From assembly GCA_964458385.1 (NCBI GenBank), contig CAYWIS010000005.1, positions 7,267 through 71,266 on the forward strand: a DNA stretch of 64,000 nucleotides, given 5' to 3'. Shown piece by piece: positions 14,774 through 23,098 of this stretch. Below the pieces are notes generated by a model. It was not told the DNA's origin, ran no database searches, and worked only from the letters and a program-made list of their open reading frames with translations. Made by a program: the position numbers and the translations under genes. The stretch comes from JAHWKS01 sp964458385 (GTDB taxonomy: Bacteria > Planctomycetota > Planctomycetia > Pirellulales > Pirellulaceae). Positions within the stretch are counted from its first letter, which is position 1. Every line of letters begins with the position of its first letter.

Positions 14774-17509
14774 ATGCGACCCCACATCCCCGCGGGCTTG
14801 CTTGTTGCCCCCTTGCTGTTGGCATTGGGCGCTACATCCCCAGCATTGTCTGAGGAAAAGGGTGGGACTGGCGAGGTCTGGGAGCGTGCTGACCTGCGGT
14901 ACGCGAGCCCGGACGTAAGCAAAGTGCCTGATTTCCAACGGCATGTGATTCCGTTGTTAGGGCGACTCGGTTGCAATGGGCGAGCCTGCCATGGATCGTT
15001 CCAAGGAAAGGGAGGCTTTCGCTTGTCGCTGTTTGGTTATGACTTTGAGGCGGATCACAAAGCGCTCACGATAGAAGTAGGCGACGAGGGGCAACCGCGA
15101 ATTAATCGCGGCGATCCGGAAGCTAGTCTTTTGCTTACAAAACCAACAAATGTCGCCATTCATGAAGGCGGCCAGCGCTATGAAAAGGGGCAATGGGAGT
15201 ATCACCTGCTGCGCCGGTGGGTCGAGGCGGGGGCAAAGTTTAGCAAGGACCAAATGGCGACCTTGAAGCGGCTTGAGGTATCGCCTGTGGAGATCATTTT
15301 TGAAAAGCAGGGGGACACAGCGCAACTCCGCGTTATTGCGGTGTGGGAGGATGGTCATCGCGAGGACGTTACCCCCCTTGCCCGTTTCCAAACGAATAAC
15401 GAACAAATCGCGACCGTGTCGGAGACGGGTTTGGTCACAGCCGGCGACGCGGGCGATACGCATATCGTCGTGTTCTACGATAACGCCGTTGTTCCAACGC
15501 CGGTCCTTCGTCCCGTATCGGAGTTCGTCGGTGATCGTTATCCGCAGGTGGCGGCGCGCACGCGGATTGACGAGCTGGTGCTTGTCAAGCTGCGTAAGTT
15601 GGGGATCATTCCGTCCGAACTATGCACCGACGCCGAATTCTTGCGCCGCGTTAAGCTGGACTTGACCGGCACGCTTCCGACGCCTTCCGAAGTCGAGCAG
15701 TTCCTGGCGGACTCGTCGCCCAATAAACGTGCGCGAAAGATCGACGAATTACTTGAATCACCCGCGTATGTCGCTTGGTGGACGACAAAACTGTGTGACT
15801 TTACGGGAAACAATGACAATGAGCTGCGCAACGCCGCTCCTGTCCGAGGAAGAGCAAGTCAGGACTGGTTTGATTGGATCTACGCACGCGTGGCCAAGAA
15901 CGCACCGTATGACGAAATCGTCGAAGGTATTGTTTTGGGGCAAAGCCGCAATCCCGGCGAGAGCTATCTGGAATACTGCAAGCACATGAGCGACATCTCC
16001 CGTGGCGAAGGGAGTTTTGCTGAGCGTCAATCGATGCCCTACTATTGGGCTCGCAATAATCTGCGAACTAAGGAAGACCGTGCGATTGGGTTTGCCTATT
16101 CGTTCCTGGGGGTCCGCATTCAATGCGCCCAGTGCCATAAACATCCCTTTGATCATTGGACCAAGGAGGACTTCGAGCAATTCACCGGCTTTTTTTCCCG
16201 GATTAGCGCACAAAACCGTAGCGTTCATCCTGATTCGCGGGAGGACTTTGAGAAGTTAACCAGCGAACTGGGCCTTGAGGGCAAGCGCAACAATGAGCTG
16301 CAGCGAACGTTGCCGGCGTTGTTGAGGCAGGGCGAAACAATTCCCTTTGCCGAGATCTATCCCATTCCTCCGCGACGCCCAGGACGGAACTTCCGTGACC
16401 GCTTCCCAGGACGGCAAGGTGCGGCCGCCAGTGCCGCCAAGCTCTTAGGCGGCGCCGAACTGGTGAATCTAAATCGATACGAGGACGCGCGCGAGCCGCT
16501 TATGGATTGGCTTCGTCGCGAGGATAATCCCTACTTCGCCAAGGCCCTTGTGAATCGCGTGTGGGCGACGTACTTCCATGTCGGAATTGTCGAGCCACCC
16601 GACGATCTCAATCTGGCTAATCCTCCAAGCAACGCGCCGCTCTTGGACTTTCTGGCCGAAGGCTTCATCGACCATGGTTTTGATATGAAATGGGTCCACC
16701 GCGAGATTCTCAATAGCGACACGTACCAGCGCAGTTGGCGTCCCCATCCGACCAACGAGCACGATTTACGAAACTTTAGCCGTGCTGTGCCCCGCCGACT
16801 GCCGGCCGAAGTAGTCTACGACGCCCTTGTGCAAGCGACGGCGTCGGATAGCGAGATCGACCGAATGCAGTCCGACATAACGGGCCGCGCGATCGCACAG
16901 TCAGGAGTGGGCGCCAGGAATGGCAATAACGGCCCAAACTTCGCGCTGAACGTATTTGGCCGATCCACCCGGGAAAGCAATTGCGACTGCGACCGATCCT
17001 CGGAGCCGAGTTTACTCCAGACGGTGTATCTCCAGAATGACCGCGATATGCTGACCATGATTGACCGTCATGATGGGTGGGTGTCGCACGTGGCGCGTGA
17101 GTTGGGCGTCACCGCATCGTCGGCGCAGAACAATCGTCCGCCTAGGGTGACGGAACGTCAAATCGTTGCTCTGGAGCAGCGGATCCGACGATTGCGCCGG
17201 GAAGGCGACGCAAACGAAGCCGCTCGTCTTGAACGACGTTTAACGCAACTCAGGCGTATTGCGGCGAGCAGCGAGCGTGTCGCAGAGAGTACACAACCGA
17301 TACGTGCCGCGCAGGGCGACAGGAATCCGCATTTCGATTCGAGTCGAATCGTCGAGCAAGCGTATCTGCGAACATTGAGCCGATATCCCAGCGATGCAGA
17401 ACTGGCGACCTCGCGCGAGTATCTGACCTTCTATGAAAACCCTGTAGACGGCGTTCGCGGACTTCTATGGGCGCTTCTTAATACCAAAGAGTTCATCGTC
17501 AACCATTAG
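14774..17509 (+). CDS. DUF1549/DUF1553 protein with c-type heme-like motifs
   Basis: A 911-residue exported protein (signal peptide about 6-26, AGLLVAPLLLALGATSPALS). Order of parts: a cytochrome-like region with C67-x4-C72-H73, an Ig-like Big_2 region near 170-250 (VIAVWEDGHREDVTPLARF), DUF1549 from about 260 to 475 including a true CxxCH at 451-455 (CAQCHKHPFDHW), then DUF1553 from about 575 (NPYFAKALVNRVWATYFH) to the end. Near 790-825 a short coiled-coil insert is seen. These paired proteins are abundant and uncharacterised in planctomycetes; roles in polymer breakdown or periplasmic redox chemistry have been suggested. It is the fourth gene of the ECF operon and is followed by its usual DUF1501 partner. 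Confidence 0.93.
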   Translation: MRPHIPAGLLVAPLLLALGATSPALSEEKGGTGEVWERADLRYASPDVSKVPDFQRHVIPLLGRLGCNGRACHGSFQGKGGFRLSLFGYDFEADHKALTIEVGDEGQPRINRGDPEASLLLTKPTNVAIHEGGQRYEKGQWEYHLLRRWVEAGAKFSKDQMATLKRLEVSPVEIIFEKQGDTAQLRVIAVWEDGHREDVTPLARFQTNNEQIATVSETGLVTAGDAGDTHIVVFYDNAVVPTPVLRPVSEFVGDRYPQVAARTRIDELVLVKLRKLGIIPSELCTDAEFLRRVKLDLTGTLPTPSEVEQFLADSSPNKRARKIDELLESPAYVAWWTTKLCDFTGNNDNELRNAAPVRGRASQDWFDWIYARVAKNAPYDEIVEGIVLGQSRNPGESYLEYCKHMSDISRGEGSFAERQSMPYYWARNNLRTKEDRAIGFAYSFLGVRIQCAQCHKHPFDHWTKEDFEQFTGFFSRISAQNRSVHPDSREDFEKLTSELGLEGKRNNELQRTLPALLRQGETIPFAEIYPIPPRRPGRNFRDRFPGRQGAAASAAKLLGGAELVNLNRYEDAREPLMDWLRREDNPYFAKALVNRVWATYFHVGIVEPPDDLNLANPPSNAPLLDFLAEGFIDHGFDMKWVHREILNSDTYQRSWRPHPTNEHDLRNFSRAVPRRLPAEVVYDALVQATASDSEIDRMQSDITGRAIAQSGVGARNGNNGPNFALNVFGRSTRESNCDCDRSSEPSLLQTVYLQNDRDMLTMIDRHDGWVSHVARELGVTASSAQNNRPPRVTERQIVALEQRIRRLRREGDANEAARLERRLTQLRRIAASSERVAESTQPIRAAQGDRNPHFDSSRIVEQAYLRTLSRYPSDAELATSREYLTFYENPVDGVRGLLWALLNTKEFIVNH

Positions 17510-17580
17510 CGGCGTTCATTGACACGATGAATGGGCATTTCTCAATCGCAGACCAATCCCCTTCAATGAAGGATCTGACG

Positions 17581-18885
17581 ATGTCAATTTCACGCACTTG
17601 CGACGGTGTTGTGCGACGCGACTTCCTACGCGTAGGGTTTCTCGCGGGCGCGGGGTTGTCATTGGCTCACTACCTGCGTCTGGCTGAGGCCGGCGAAGTT
17701 CAGTCGGGGAATGCCGAGGCGGCGATCTTTATTAACCTTCAGGGGGGCCCGTCGCATTTGGATACGTTTGACCTGAAACCCGAAGCGCCGAGTGAATATC
17801 GGGGGCCTTTTAGCCCCATCACGACGAATGTGCCGGGGATTGAGATCTCGGAACACCTTCCCAATCTGGCGAAATGCGCCGATAAGTACGCTATCTTGCG
17901 CGGCGTGACACATACGCTCGGCGCGCACCAGCTTGGGACTGAGTACGTCAACACAGGCAATCGCCCGCTGGCTTCTTTGCAATATCCTGGTTATGGAGCG
18001 GTTGTGACGAAGGAGAAACCGGGGCCTGAGGATTTGCCTCCGTTTGTGGCGATTCCCAACAGCGCTCAGCGGCCAGGTTTCCTGGGAGTGAAGTATGCGC
18101 CTCTCAATACGACGGCAACGCCGCGCCCTGGTATTCCGTTTAGCGTTCGCGGCATCGTGTTGGGCAACGGACTGACCATCGAGGAAGTTGAGAGACGGAG
18201 GAATCTGCTGCGCGACCTTGACACCGCGTTTCGCGGGTTTGAACAAACGAACCAACTGTTGGAAGGCTTAGATCGATTCTCGCAGCAAGCGTATTCGATC
18301 ATCACCTCGAAACGTACGCGCACAGCATTTGATATCAGTCAGGAGTCTCCGACGTTCGCGAGGCCCTTCGGCGAAGATCCGTTTGGATTGAGCTGCCTGC
18401 TGGCCACGCGCCTGGTCGAGTCGGGAGTAAGGTTCGTAACAATCTCCTTGGGCGGATGGGATACGCATCAGGACAATTTCACGCGGCTGAAGTCGAACTT
18501 GCTACCGAAATTGGACGTGGGGTTGGCCGCCTTGCTCAATGGGCTTGAGCAAAAGGGGTTGTTAAGAAAGACGGCGGTTTTCGTCACGGGTGAATTTGGC
18601 CGCACGCCAAAAATCAACACACGCAGCGCCGAGGGAGGCCGGGATCATTACCCGCGGTGTATGTTTATGCTTATGGCCGGTGGCAACGTGCGAGGCGGCC
18701 AAGTGGTCGGCGAGAGCGACGAGAAAGCGACGGCTCCAAAGCACGAGGGGTTCTCGCCGGAAGATGTTGCAGCCAGCTTCTATTACAACCTGGGCATCGA
18801 CCACAGGAAGGAGTATCAGACAGACACGGGCCGTCCCATTGCCATTGTGCGCGAAGGGGAAGTCATCCGTCAGTTATTCTCCTGA
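17581..18885 (+). CDS. DUF1501 protein, Tat-exported
   Basis: A 434-residue protein of the DUF1501 family, which belongs to the alkaline phosphatase/sulfatase-like fold. It begins with a twin-arginine signal (RRDFLRVGFLAGAGLSLA). Conserved family pieces follow: NLQGGPSHLDTFDLKPEAP near the front, LGAHQLGTEYVNTGNRP, SLGGWDTHQDN, and GEFGRTPKIN with GRDHYPRCMF near the end; their His and Asp residues could bind metal. I chose ATG 17581, which has AAGGA seven bases upstream; ATG 17527 and 17566 lack one. It is the last gene of the ECF operon, 71 bases after the DUF1549/DUF1553 gene. No reaction is established for the family. Confidence 0.92.
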   Translation: MSISRTCDGVVRRDFLRVGFLAGAGLSLAHYLRLAEAGEVQSGNAEAAIFINLQGGPSHLDTFDLKPEAPSEYRGPFSPITTNVPGIEISEHLPNLAKCADKYAILRGVTHTLGAHQLGTEYVNTGNRPLASLQYPGYGAVVTKEKPGPEDLPPFVAIPNSAQRPGFLGVKYAPLNTTATPRPGIPFSVRGIVLGNGLTIEEVERRRNLLRDLDTAFRGFEQTNQLLEGLDRFSQQAYSIITSKRTRTAFDISQESPTFARPFGEDPFGLSCLLATRLVESGVRFVTISLGGWDTHQDNFTRLKSNLLPKLDVGLAALLNGLEQKGLLRKTAVFVTGEFGRTPKINTRSAEGGRDHYPRCMFMLMAGGNVRGGQVVGESDEKATAPKHEGFSPEDVAASFYYNLGIDHRKEYQTDTGRPIAIVREGEVIRQLFS

Positions 18886-19482
18886 CCTATGCATTTCGTA
18901 CGTTCGGGATTCGGCATCGGCTCTATACGTTGGCAATACACCTGGCGCGGCATTACGCGCGCCTTTGTCCTCCAATTATACCAAGCTCTAAGATGATGGA
19001 TGGCCATGCCTGTTTCGCAGGAACGCTGCTGGTGTGGTTCTGCTTGTGGAAGCTAGACCTGAAGTTGCACGGCAAGAAGTACTAAGGGCGTTGTAGGTAA
19101 TCCTGGGCTGGCGATCGAGGGAGCTTGAATCCCTCAGGCTTTCGGACTAGAAACCACAAGATGGGCAACGATCGAAACACGTCACATCGAGATAGCCGCG
19201 CCAGGTTTGAACTAAGCTGAATGTTGCACTTGGCAACGCTATGCATGACTCCGCCGTCGCGGGCCTTGAGGTAACGGGGGAGCGAACGGCGAGGGACAAC
19301 GCGGCCATATGCGCAAGGACGTAAGAACCGGACGAGCAGTTGTCATCGGTTGCCGAAGCGAGCCGCCAGTTGCGCTCAAAGGAAAGATGACTGGAAGAAA
19401 GAAGGAAGTGAGAGAGCGGCGTCATTGACGCCGCTCAAGCCTGAAGCGTTGTGTTTCGGCTCATTCTTGTTGTGCTGCCAAC
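18886..19482. other. 597-base spacer after the ECF operon
   Basis: This lies between the convergent DUF1501 and response-regulator genes. It contains a short stem (GAGGGA 19117-19122 with TCCCTC 19130-19135) and a longer one at 19414-19436. A 30-codon frame at 18993-19085 and a 92-codon minus frame at 19147-19425 are open, but neither looks like a known protein or has a convincing start. Otherwise I see nothing. Confidence 0.4.
19414..19436. terminator. hairpin between convergent genes, probable terminator
   Basis: GAGCGGCGTC (19414-19423) pairs perfectly with GACGCCGCTC (19427-19436) over a three-base loop. It lies about 46 bases past the stop of the response regulator. On the minus strand a pyrimidine-rich stretch follows, not a clean T-run, so termination is plausible but not certain. 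Confidence 0.5.
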
Positions 19483-19929
19483 TTACGCGACGGCCGTAGG
19501 CCGAGCGATTGCCGCTTCGTTTCGCTTTTGGGCCGCTCGCTCCAGGGCTACCGCGATGTCGGTGCGGCGAACCGGTTTTACCAGAAAGTCGACAATGCAA
19601 TTGTGCGGGACCGGTGGATCGAGTGCGCCCGGTTTCTGCGCTGATATGAAAATGGCTAGAATCGGCTGTTCGCGCGCCAATTCCGCGATCGCCTGCAGAC
19701 CAGACATGCTCGGCATTCGAACGTCGGTGACCACCAGTTCAGGACGCATCAACCGACATTGTTCGACAAGTTCTCTTCCATCGGCTGCGCGAGCAACAAC
19801 GTGGCAGCCGAGAAAGGTCAGAACGCGGACGAGGTAGTCCAGTATCTCGGGTTCATCGTCAGCAACAGCAACCGTCCATACGGGTGGTTCGGTTGTCTGA
19901 TTGCATTCGGACGCGTCATAAGTGTCCAT
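19483..19929 (-). CDS. single-domain response regulator
   Basis: A 148-residue CheY-like receiver with no output domain. The acidic pocket is Asp24-Asp25, the phosphorylation site is Asp69 in VVTDVRMPSMSGL, a Ser follows in IFISAQ, and the conserved Lys is in DFLVKPV. A receiver alone usually acts by binding another protein or as a phosphorelay intermediate. No histidine kinase lies in the window, so its partner must be elsewhere. Length past the receiver is only about 20 residues. Family call secure. Confidence 0.9.
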   Translation of the reverse strand: MDTYDASECNQTTEPPVWTVAVADDEPEILDYLVRVLTFLGCHVVARAADGRELVEQCRLMRPELVVTDVRMPSMSGLQAIAELAREQPILAIFISAQKPGALDPPVPHNCIVDFLVKPVRRTDIAVALERAAQKRNEAAIARPTAVA

Positions 19930-20198
19930 AAATGGCGCCCCAAAGTATAAGGAAGAAGGGTTGCCCCCTTAACTAGTGCAATGATGACGCAACCGGCGCG
20001 CCACCGGCAGAGCAGCAAGCCAAGTTGACCGGCCTCTACCTCGATTTTGCCACAGTTTCCTTCCAAAACTTTGCACGACCTGAGGGATCTGGGACGACCG
20101 TGCCATGCCGGGAATCGATTATGCGTTGTAATGAGCGCGCACCGCCGCGCGCTATCCGTGCACGCATGGACAATACGCATCGTGCGTGAGTGCGGCGT
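19930..20198. other. spacer with GC-rich hairpin
   Basis: About 270 bases between the phosphoesterase stop and the response-regulator start, both minus strand. AGCGCGC and GCGCGCT around 20137-20156 can form a stem with a six-base loop, without a T-run. No gene is visible. Confidence 0.3.
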
Positions 20199-20723
20199 CT
20201 AGGTGTTGTTACCCGCGAATTGAGATACTGCGGGAGAGCGCAAGTCAACAATTTCTACGTGCTGATTCGATGTCTCTAGAAGGGCGACGGTCGGCCGGCC
20301 GAATGTCCAGCCGCTCGTTTCTCCCGGATTAAGATGCAATCGGCCTGCGTGGTCGCGTCCTACCACCGGTTTGTGGGTGTGACCATAGACGAAAATATCG
20401 AAATCTTCTTCAAGGCCCCGAATCTGGCGTTCCATATGCGCTAGGAGAAACCGAGTGCCGTCGCCGGCAGTAAAACGCACAGGGGGTTCATTGAGTGAGC
20501 CGACAATGCTCATGCCAGCCAAAAGGCCCGTTTTGTTGCCCTCATTATCACCAAAACAACCTACAAACGGACAGCGAAGCTTGCGGAGCGGCGGAACAGC
20601 AAACGTGGATACCAAATCGCCAGCAAAAAGCACCAGTTCGCAGCGTGCGTCATTAAAACGCTGTACAGCCAAACGCAGGTGGTCTAGATGATCGTGCGAG
20701 TCGGCAAACACCCCCACAAGCAT
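20199..20723 (-). CDS. YfcE/MJ0936-type metallophosphoesterase
   Basis: A 174-residue calcineurin-like phosphoesterase of the small YfcE type. The metal-binding motifs appear in order: FADSHDHLDHL at the start, FAGDLVS, GDNEGN where many relatives have GNCD, LLAHM, and YGHTHKPVV. It is likely cytosolic, and relatives hydrolyse phosphodiesters in vitro. I start at ATG 20723, which gives MLVGVFADSHD and has GGGAG upstream; the longer frame to 20783 runs back through the terminator of the preceding gene. Downstream, up to 20198, no T-tailed terminator is seen. Confidence 0.88.
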   Translation of the reverse strand: MLVGVFADSHDHLDHLRLAVQRFNDARCELVLFAGDLVSTFAVPPLRKLRCPFVGCFGDNEGNKTGLLAGMSIVGSLNEPPVRFTAGDGTRFLLAHMERQIRGLEEDFDIFVYGHTHKPVVGRDHAGRLHLNPGETSGWTFGRPTVALLETSNQHVEIVDLRSPAVSQFAGNNT

Positions 20724-20735
20724 CGCTGGGCTCCC

Positions 20736-20771
20736 AAAAAGAAATAGGCTGACGCGCTCTCGCGTCAGCCT
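20736..20771 (-). terminator. terminator after the VWA gene
   Basis: An 11-base perfect stem, AGGCTGACGCG (20746-20756) with CGCGTCAGCCT (20761-20771), closes a four-base loop. On the minus strand it is followed by ATTTCTTTTT. It ends the VWA gene and lies just before the start of the phosphoesterase, so that gene needs its own promoter or read-through. Confidence 0.8.
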
Positions 20772-20806
20772 GAATTCGTCCAAATGTCAACTTCAACTTT
20801 GCTGGT

Positions 20807-22816
20807 CTAAAGCTTCGGAACTGTCCGTTTGGGCTTCCGATCAAGTTTCCGCAAGGCGTCATTCTCTGGGGCAGGATTGCCATCTCCGCCCGCACCTGGC
20901 GGGGGCGGTGGCGGTGTGTATTCCTCCTTCCACCGCCAACCTATCGGGTTGTCGAGCTCCTTCTGCGCCAAGTAAGCCCACGGTGTCCCTGGGTGTTCGT
21001 TGACAACCCGCTGGAGATACTCGCGTGCTTTGCTCGCCGTTTTCTCCAGTTGGCTACCTACGCTAATCTCGTCCGCTGGTTCAATGATCCACGTATTGTT
21101 TTTCTCGTCCTTGAACTTCAAGCCGCGTTTGGCGGCGGCCAGCATAGCATTATAGGCTTCGGTGCGCGCCTTGGCCGCCAAGACCCGTCCCATTGCAAGA
21201 TCGAAACCCGCTTGCCAGCGAGCCACGGTTTCTTTGGGGCGATCTGGTTCCCCCAACCGCAACGTCTCGTATAGCATGTTGAGCTGCGGTTCGAGTTTGG
21301 CTGCTTGTTTCTGAGCTTCCGAGAGGGCGTTTACAAATGCAGCCTCGTCAGTCTTGGGAAAGCGGGTTTGAGGGGCCTCTAGTTGGCTTACCCACGATAG
21401 ATTCGCCGCCTTGATCAATGCTTCGCGGGCCTTATTGGCGCGAACTCTTCGCAGATACTCCTCAGGCGAAACATAATCGGGCCGGTACTTACGCATGATG
21501 CTCGGATCGAAGAACCGGCTGATATGGGCCGAGAAGGCTTCCACCTCGTTCCGCGAAACTTCGCGGTTTACGTTACGATTGGGATGGACGGCGAAGTAAA
21601 TGCCGCCGGTTTCATAACACAAACGGGTCAGTGCATACGGGCCAAAGCCTGAATCGATTGCCTCATCAGATCCACCCCATTGCGACCCGGCAAAGTTGAG
21701 CTTGATAACCTCCGGCAAATACGACTCCGGCCCCTGTGTGACCCGACCCCATTGGGGCGTTTGGTCAAACTCGGGATTCGGGTCGACCCATTTCATGAGC
21801 GTTTCGTCGCGGCCAAACGGCGCCGGCACGCCGATCACATAAACAGGAATCGCATAACGGCGGCATTCTTTGATCGTTTGCTCCATGCCATGAACATCGT
21901 CGCCGACTTCGTCGGTGATGACGACAATCATCACGTTTCGCTCGGGCGCTTTTCGATGCTCGTCGACGTAGCGGAACGATTTATACTCGGTCACGGCGCG
22001 GTAAACCGCTTCAAACACCTTCTCGGTACCGCTATCGTCCAGCGGCATCTCGGCCACGGCCTTTTTGATTTCTTCGAGGTCCGCCGTGGGTTTTTTCGTC
22101 ATCAAGGTGACCGAACTGCCAAAGCCGACAATCGAGGTGAGCAGCGGCTTATCTTCGTGCTTCTTAAACGCTTCGTTGCCGGCCGCTTCAATGAGGCCCA
22201 GTTCCTCGTAAATCCGGTCAAAGCGGTTGTGAATTGCCTTACGTTGGGGGATCAGGCTTTCAGTTTGGTCGAATAGCCAAACGACCAGCGTTTTTCGCTC
22301 TTCAAGAGATAAAAGTATCTCATGGGTAATGCGGTCAATGGCGCCCACCGCGCCGGTAGCGCCTTGACCAACAAAGCCCTTCACACGAAGGTTTTGGTCA
22401 AATTGAGGCCCGGTCGCAACTTCGATCGTATTGTTGATCTCAATTGTTGCGACCTCGGTAGGTTGCACATTATCTAGTGGATTGGGGACATCCGAAATTT
22501 CATCAATAACTTGCGCTAGGGCTTCGGCCATCTCAACCCCACCCACGCTATTGGCTCCAACTTCTTCCGACGGCTGCTCGTTAAAATAGACCTCCTCTGG
22601 GAGTTCGATTTCCTCGATTTCCTCGTCGGGAATGGACGCCAACCGGATCGTGTTGTCCTCGGGAACGAACAACACCGGCATGAAGGTGACGACTATCAGC
22701 AATACGAAGTGAAACAGCATGCTGACAATCCAGGCGGGCGTATCACCATCAAACGGAGTTTCCTCCTCACCTGTATGGAGCTGCCACCACTCCCGCATGC
22801 GGTCGATCAGTTTCAC
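20807..22816 (-). CDS. VWA-domain membrane protein
   Basis: A 669-residue protein from GTG 22816, which sits seven bases after AAGGAGG; in-frame codons further upstream are not needed. One membrane helix (about 29-49, WIVSMLFHFVLLIVVTFMPV) precedes a very acidic stretch, then a von Willebrand A domain from about 175 to 390. The MIDAS is DxTxS (VWLFDQTES) instead of the usual DxSxS, with a later Thr and the acidic VVITDEVGDD. The C-terminal part is helical, with a proline run near the end. Such proteins bind partners through a metal site and are common as single genes in planctomycetes. Partner unknown. Confidence 0.8.
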   Translation of the reverse strand: MKLIDRMREWWQLHTGEEETPFDGDTPAWIVSMLFHFVLLIVVTFMPVLFVPEDNTIRLASIPDEEIEEIELPEEVYFNEQPSEEVGANSVGGVEMAEALAQVIDEISDVPNPLDNVQPTEVATIEINNTIEVATGPQFDQNLRVKGFVGQGATGAVGAIDRITHEILLSLEERKTLVVWLFDQTESLIPQRKAIHNRFDRIYEELGLIEAAGNEAFKKHEDKPLLTSIVGFGSSVTLMTKKPTADLEEIKKAVAEMPLDDSGTEKVFEAVYRAVTEYKSFRYVDEHRKAPERNVMIVVITDEVGDDVHGMEQTIKECRRYAIPVYVIGVPAPFGRDETLMKWVDPNPEFDQTPQWGRVTQGPESYLPEVIKLNFAGSQWGGSDEAIDSGFGPYALTRLCYETGGIYFAVHPNRNVNREVSRNEVEAFSAHISRFFDPSIMRKYRPDYVSPEEYLRRVRANKAREALIKAANLSWVSQLEAPQTRFPKTDEAAFVNALSEAQKQAAKLEPQLNMLYETLRLGEPDRPKETVARWQAGFDLAMGRVLAAKARTEAYNAMLAAAKRGLKFKDEKNNTWIIEPADEISVGSQLEKTASKAREYLQRVVNEHPGTPWAYLAQKELDNPIGWRWKEEYTPPPPPPGAGGDGNPAPENDALRKLDRKPKRTVPKL

Positions 22817-23098
22817 AAATCGCCTCCTTCTTTGCCTTAATGCGTGACAAACGCCCTGCGATTGTGGAGCCCTAACCACCCTGGCGCGGTGTCGAAACTA
22901 TTGTGGCCCAATTCCGACTTTCCCTCAACTCAATTTCGTACGTAGAGGGAAAATTATTCCCGCTTTTCACCCGTCCAGGTACGCAGTTAAAACACCGACA
23001 AACGCCAAATGTACTCATAAAGCGTCAAAAAAATGTCCTATGAATCCCCTCTATGTGTGGGGGTTGGGCCGGTTAGTTTAACTGGCTGTTTGTGCGGG
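22817..23098. other. spacer between VWA gene and exporter adaptor
   Basis: About 280 bases holding the VWA promoter and the end of the exporter operon. GCCGGTTA and TAACTGGC near 23071-23089 can pair over a three-base loop, and a CCCC/GGGG stem followed by seven T (minus strand) lies near 23026-23068; either could end the exporter transcript. Confidence 0.35.

Noticed and set aside
19147..19425. 92-codon minus-strand frame ending in CFDRCPSCGF
   Set aside because: No start signal, no family resemblance, and it begins just past the hairpin of the response regulator.
21680..22276. 198-codon frame opposite the VWA gene
   Set aside because: Antisense shadow; the minus strand encodes a clear VWA protein here.
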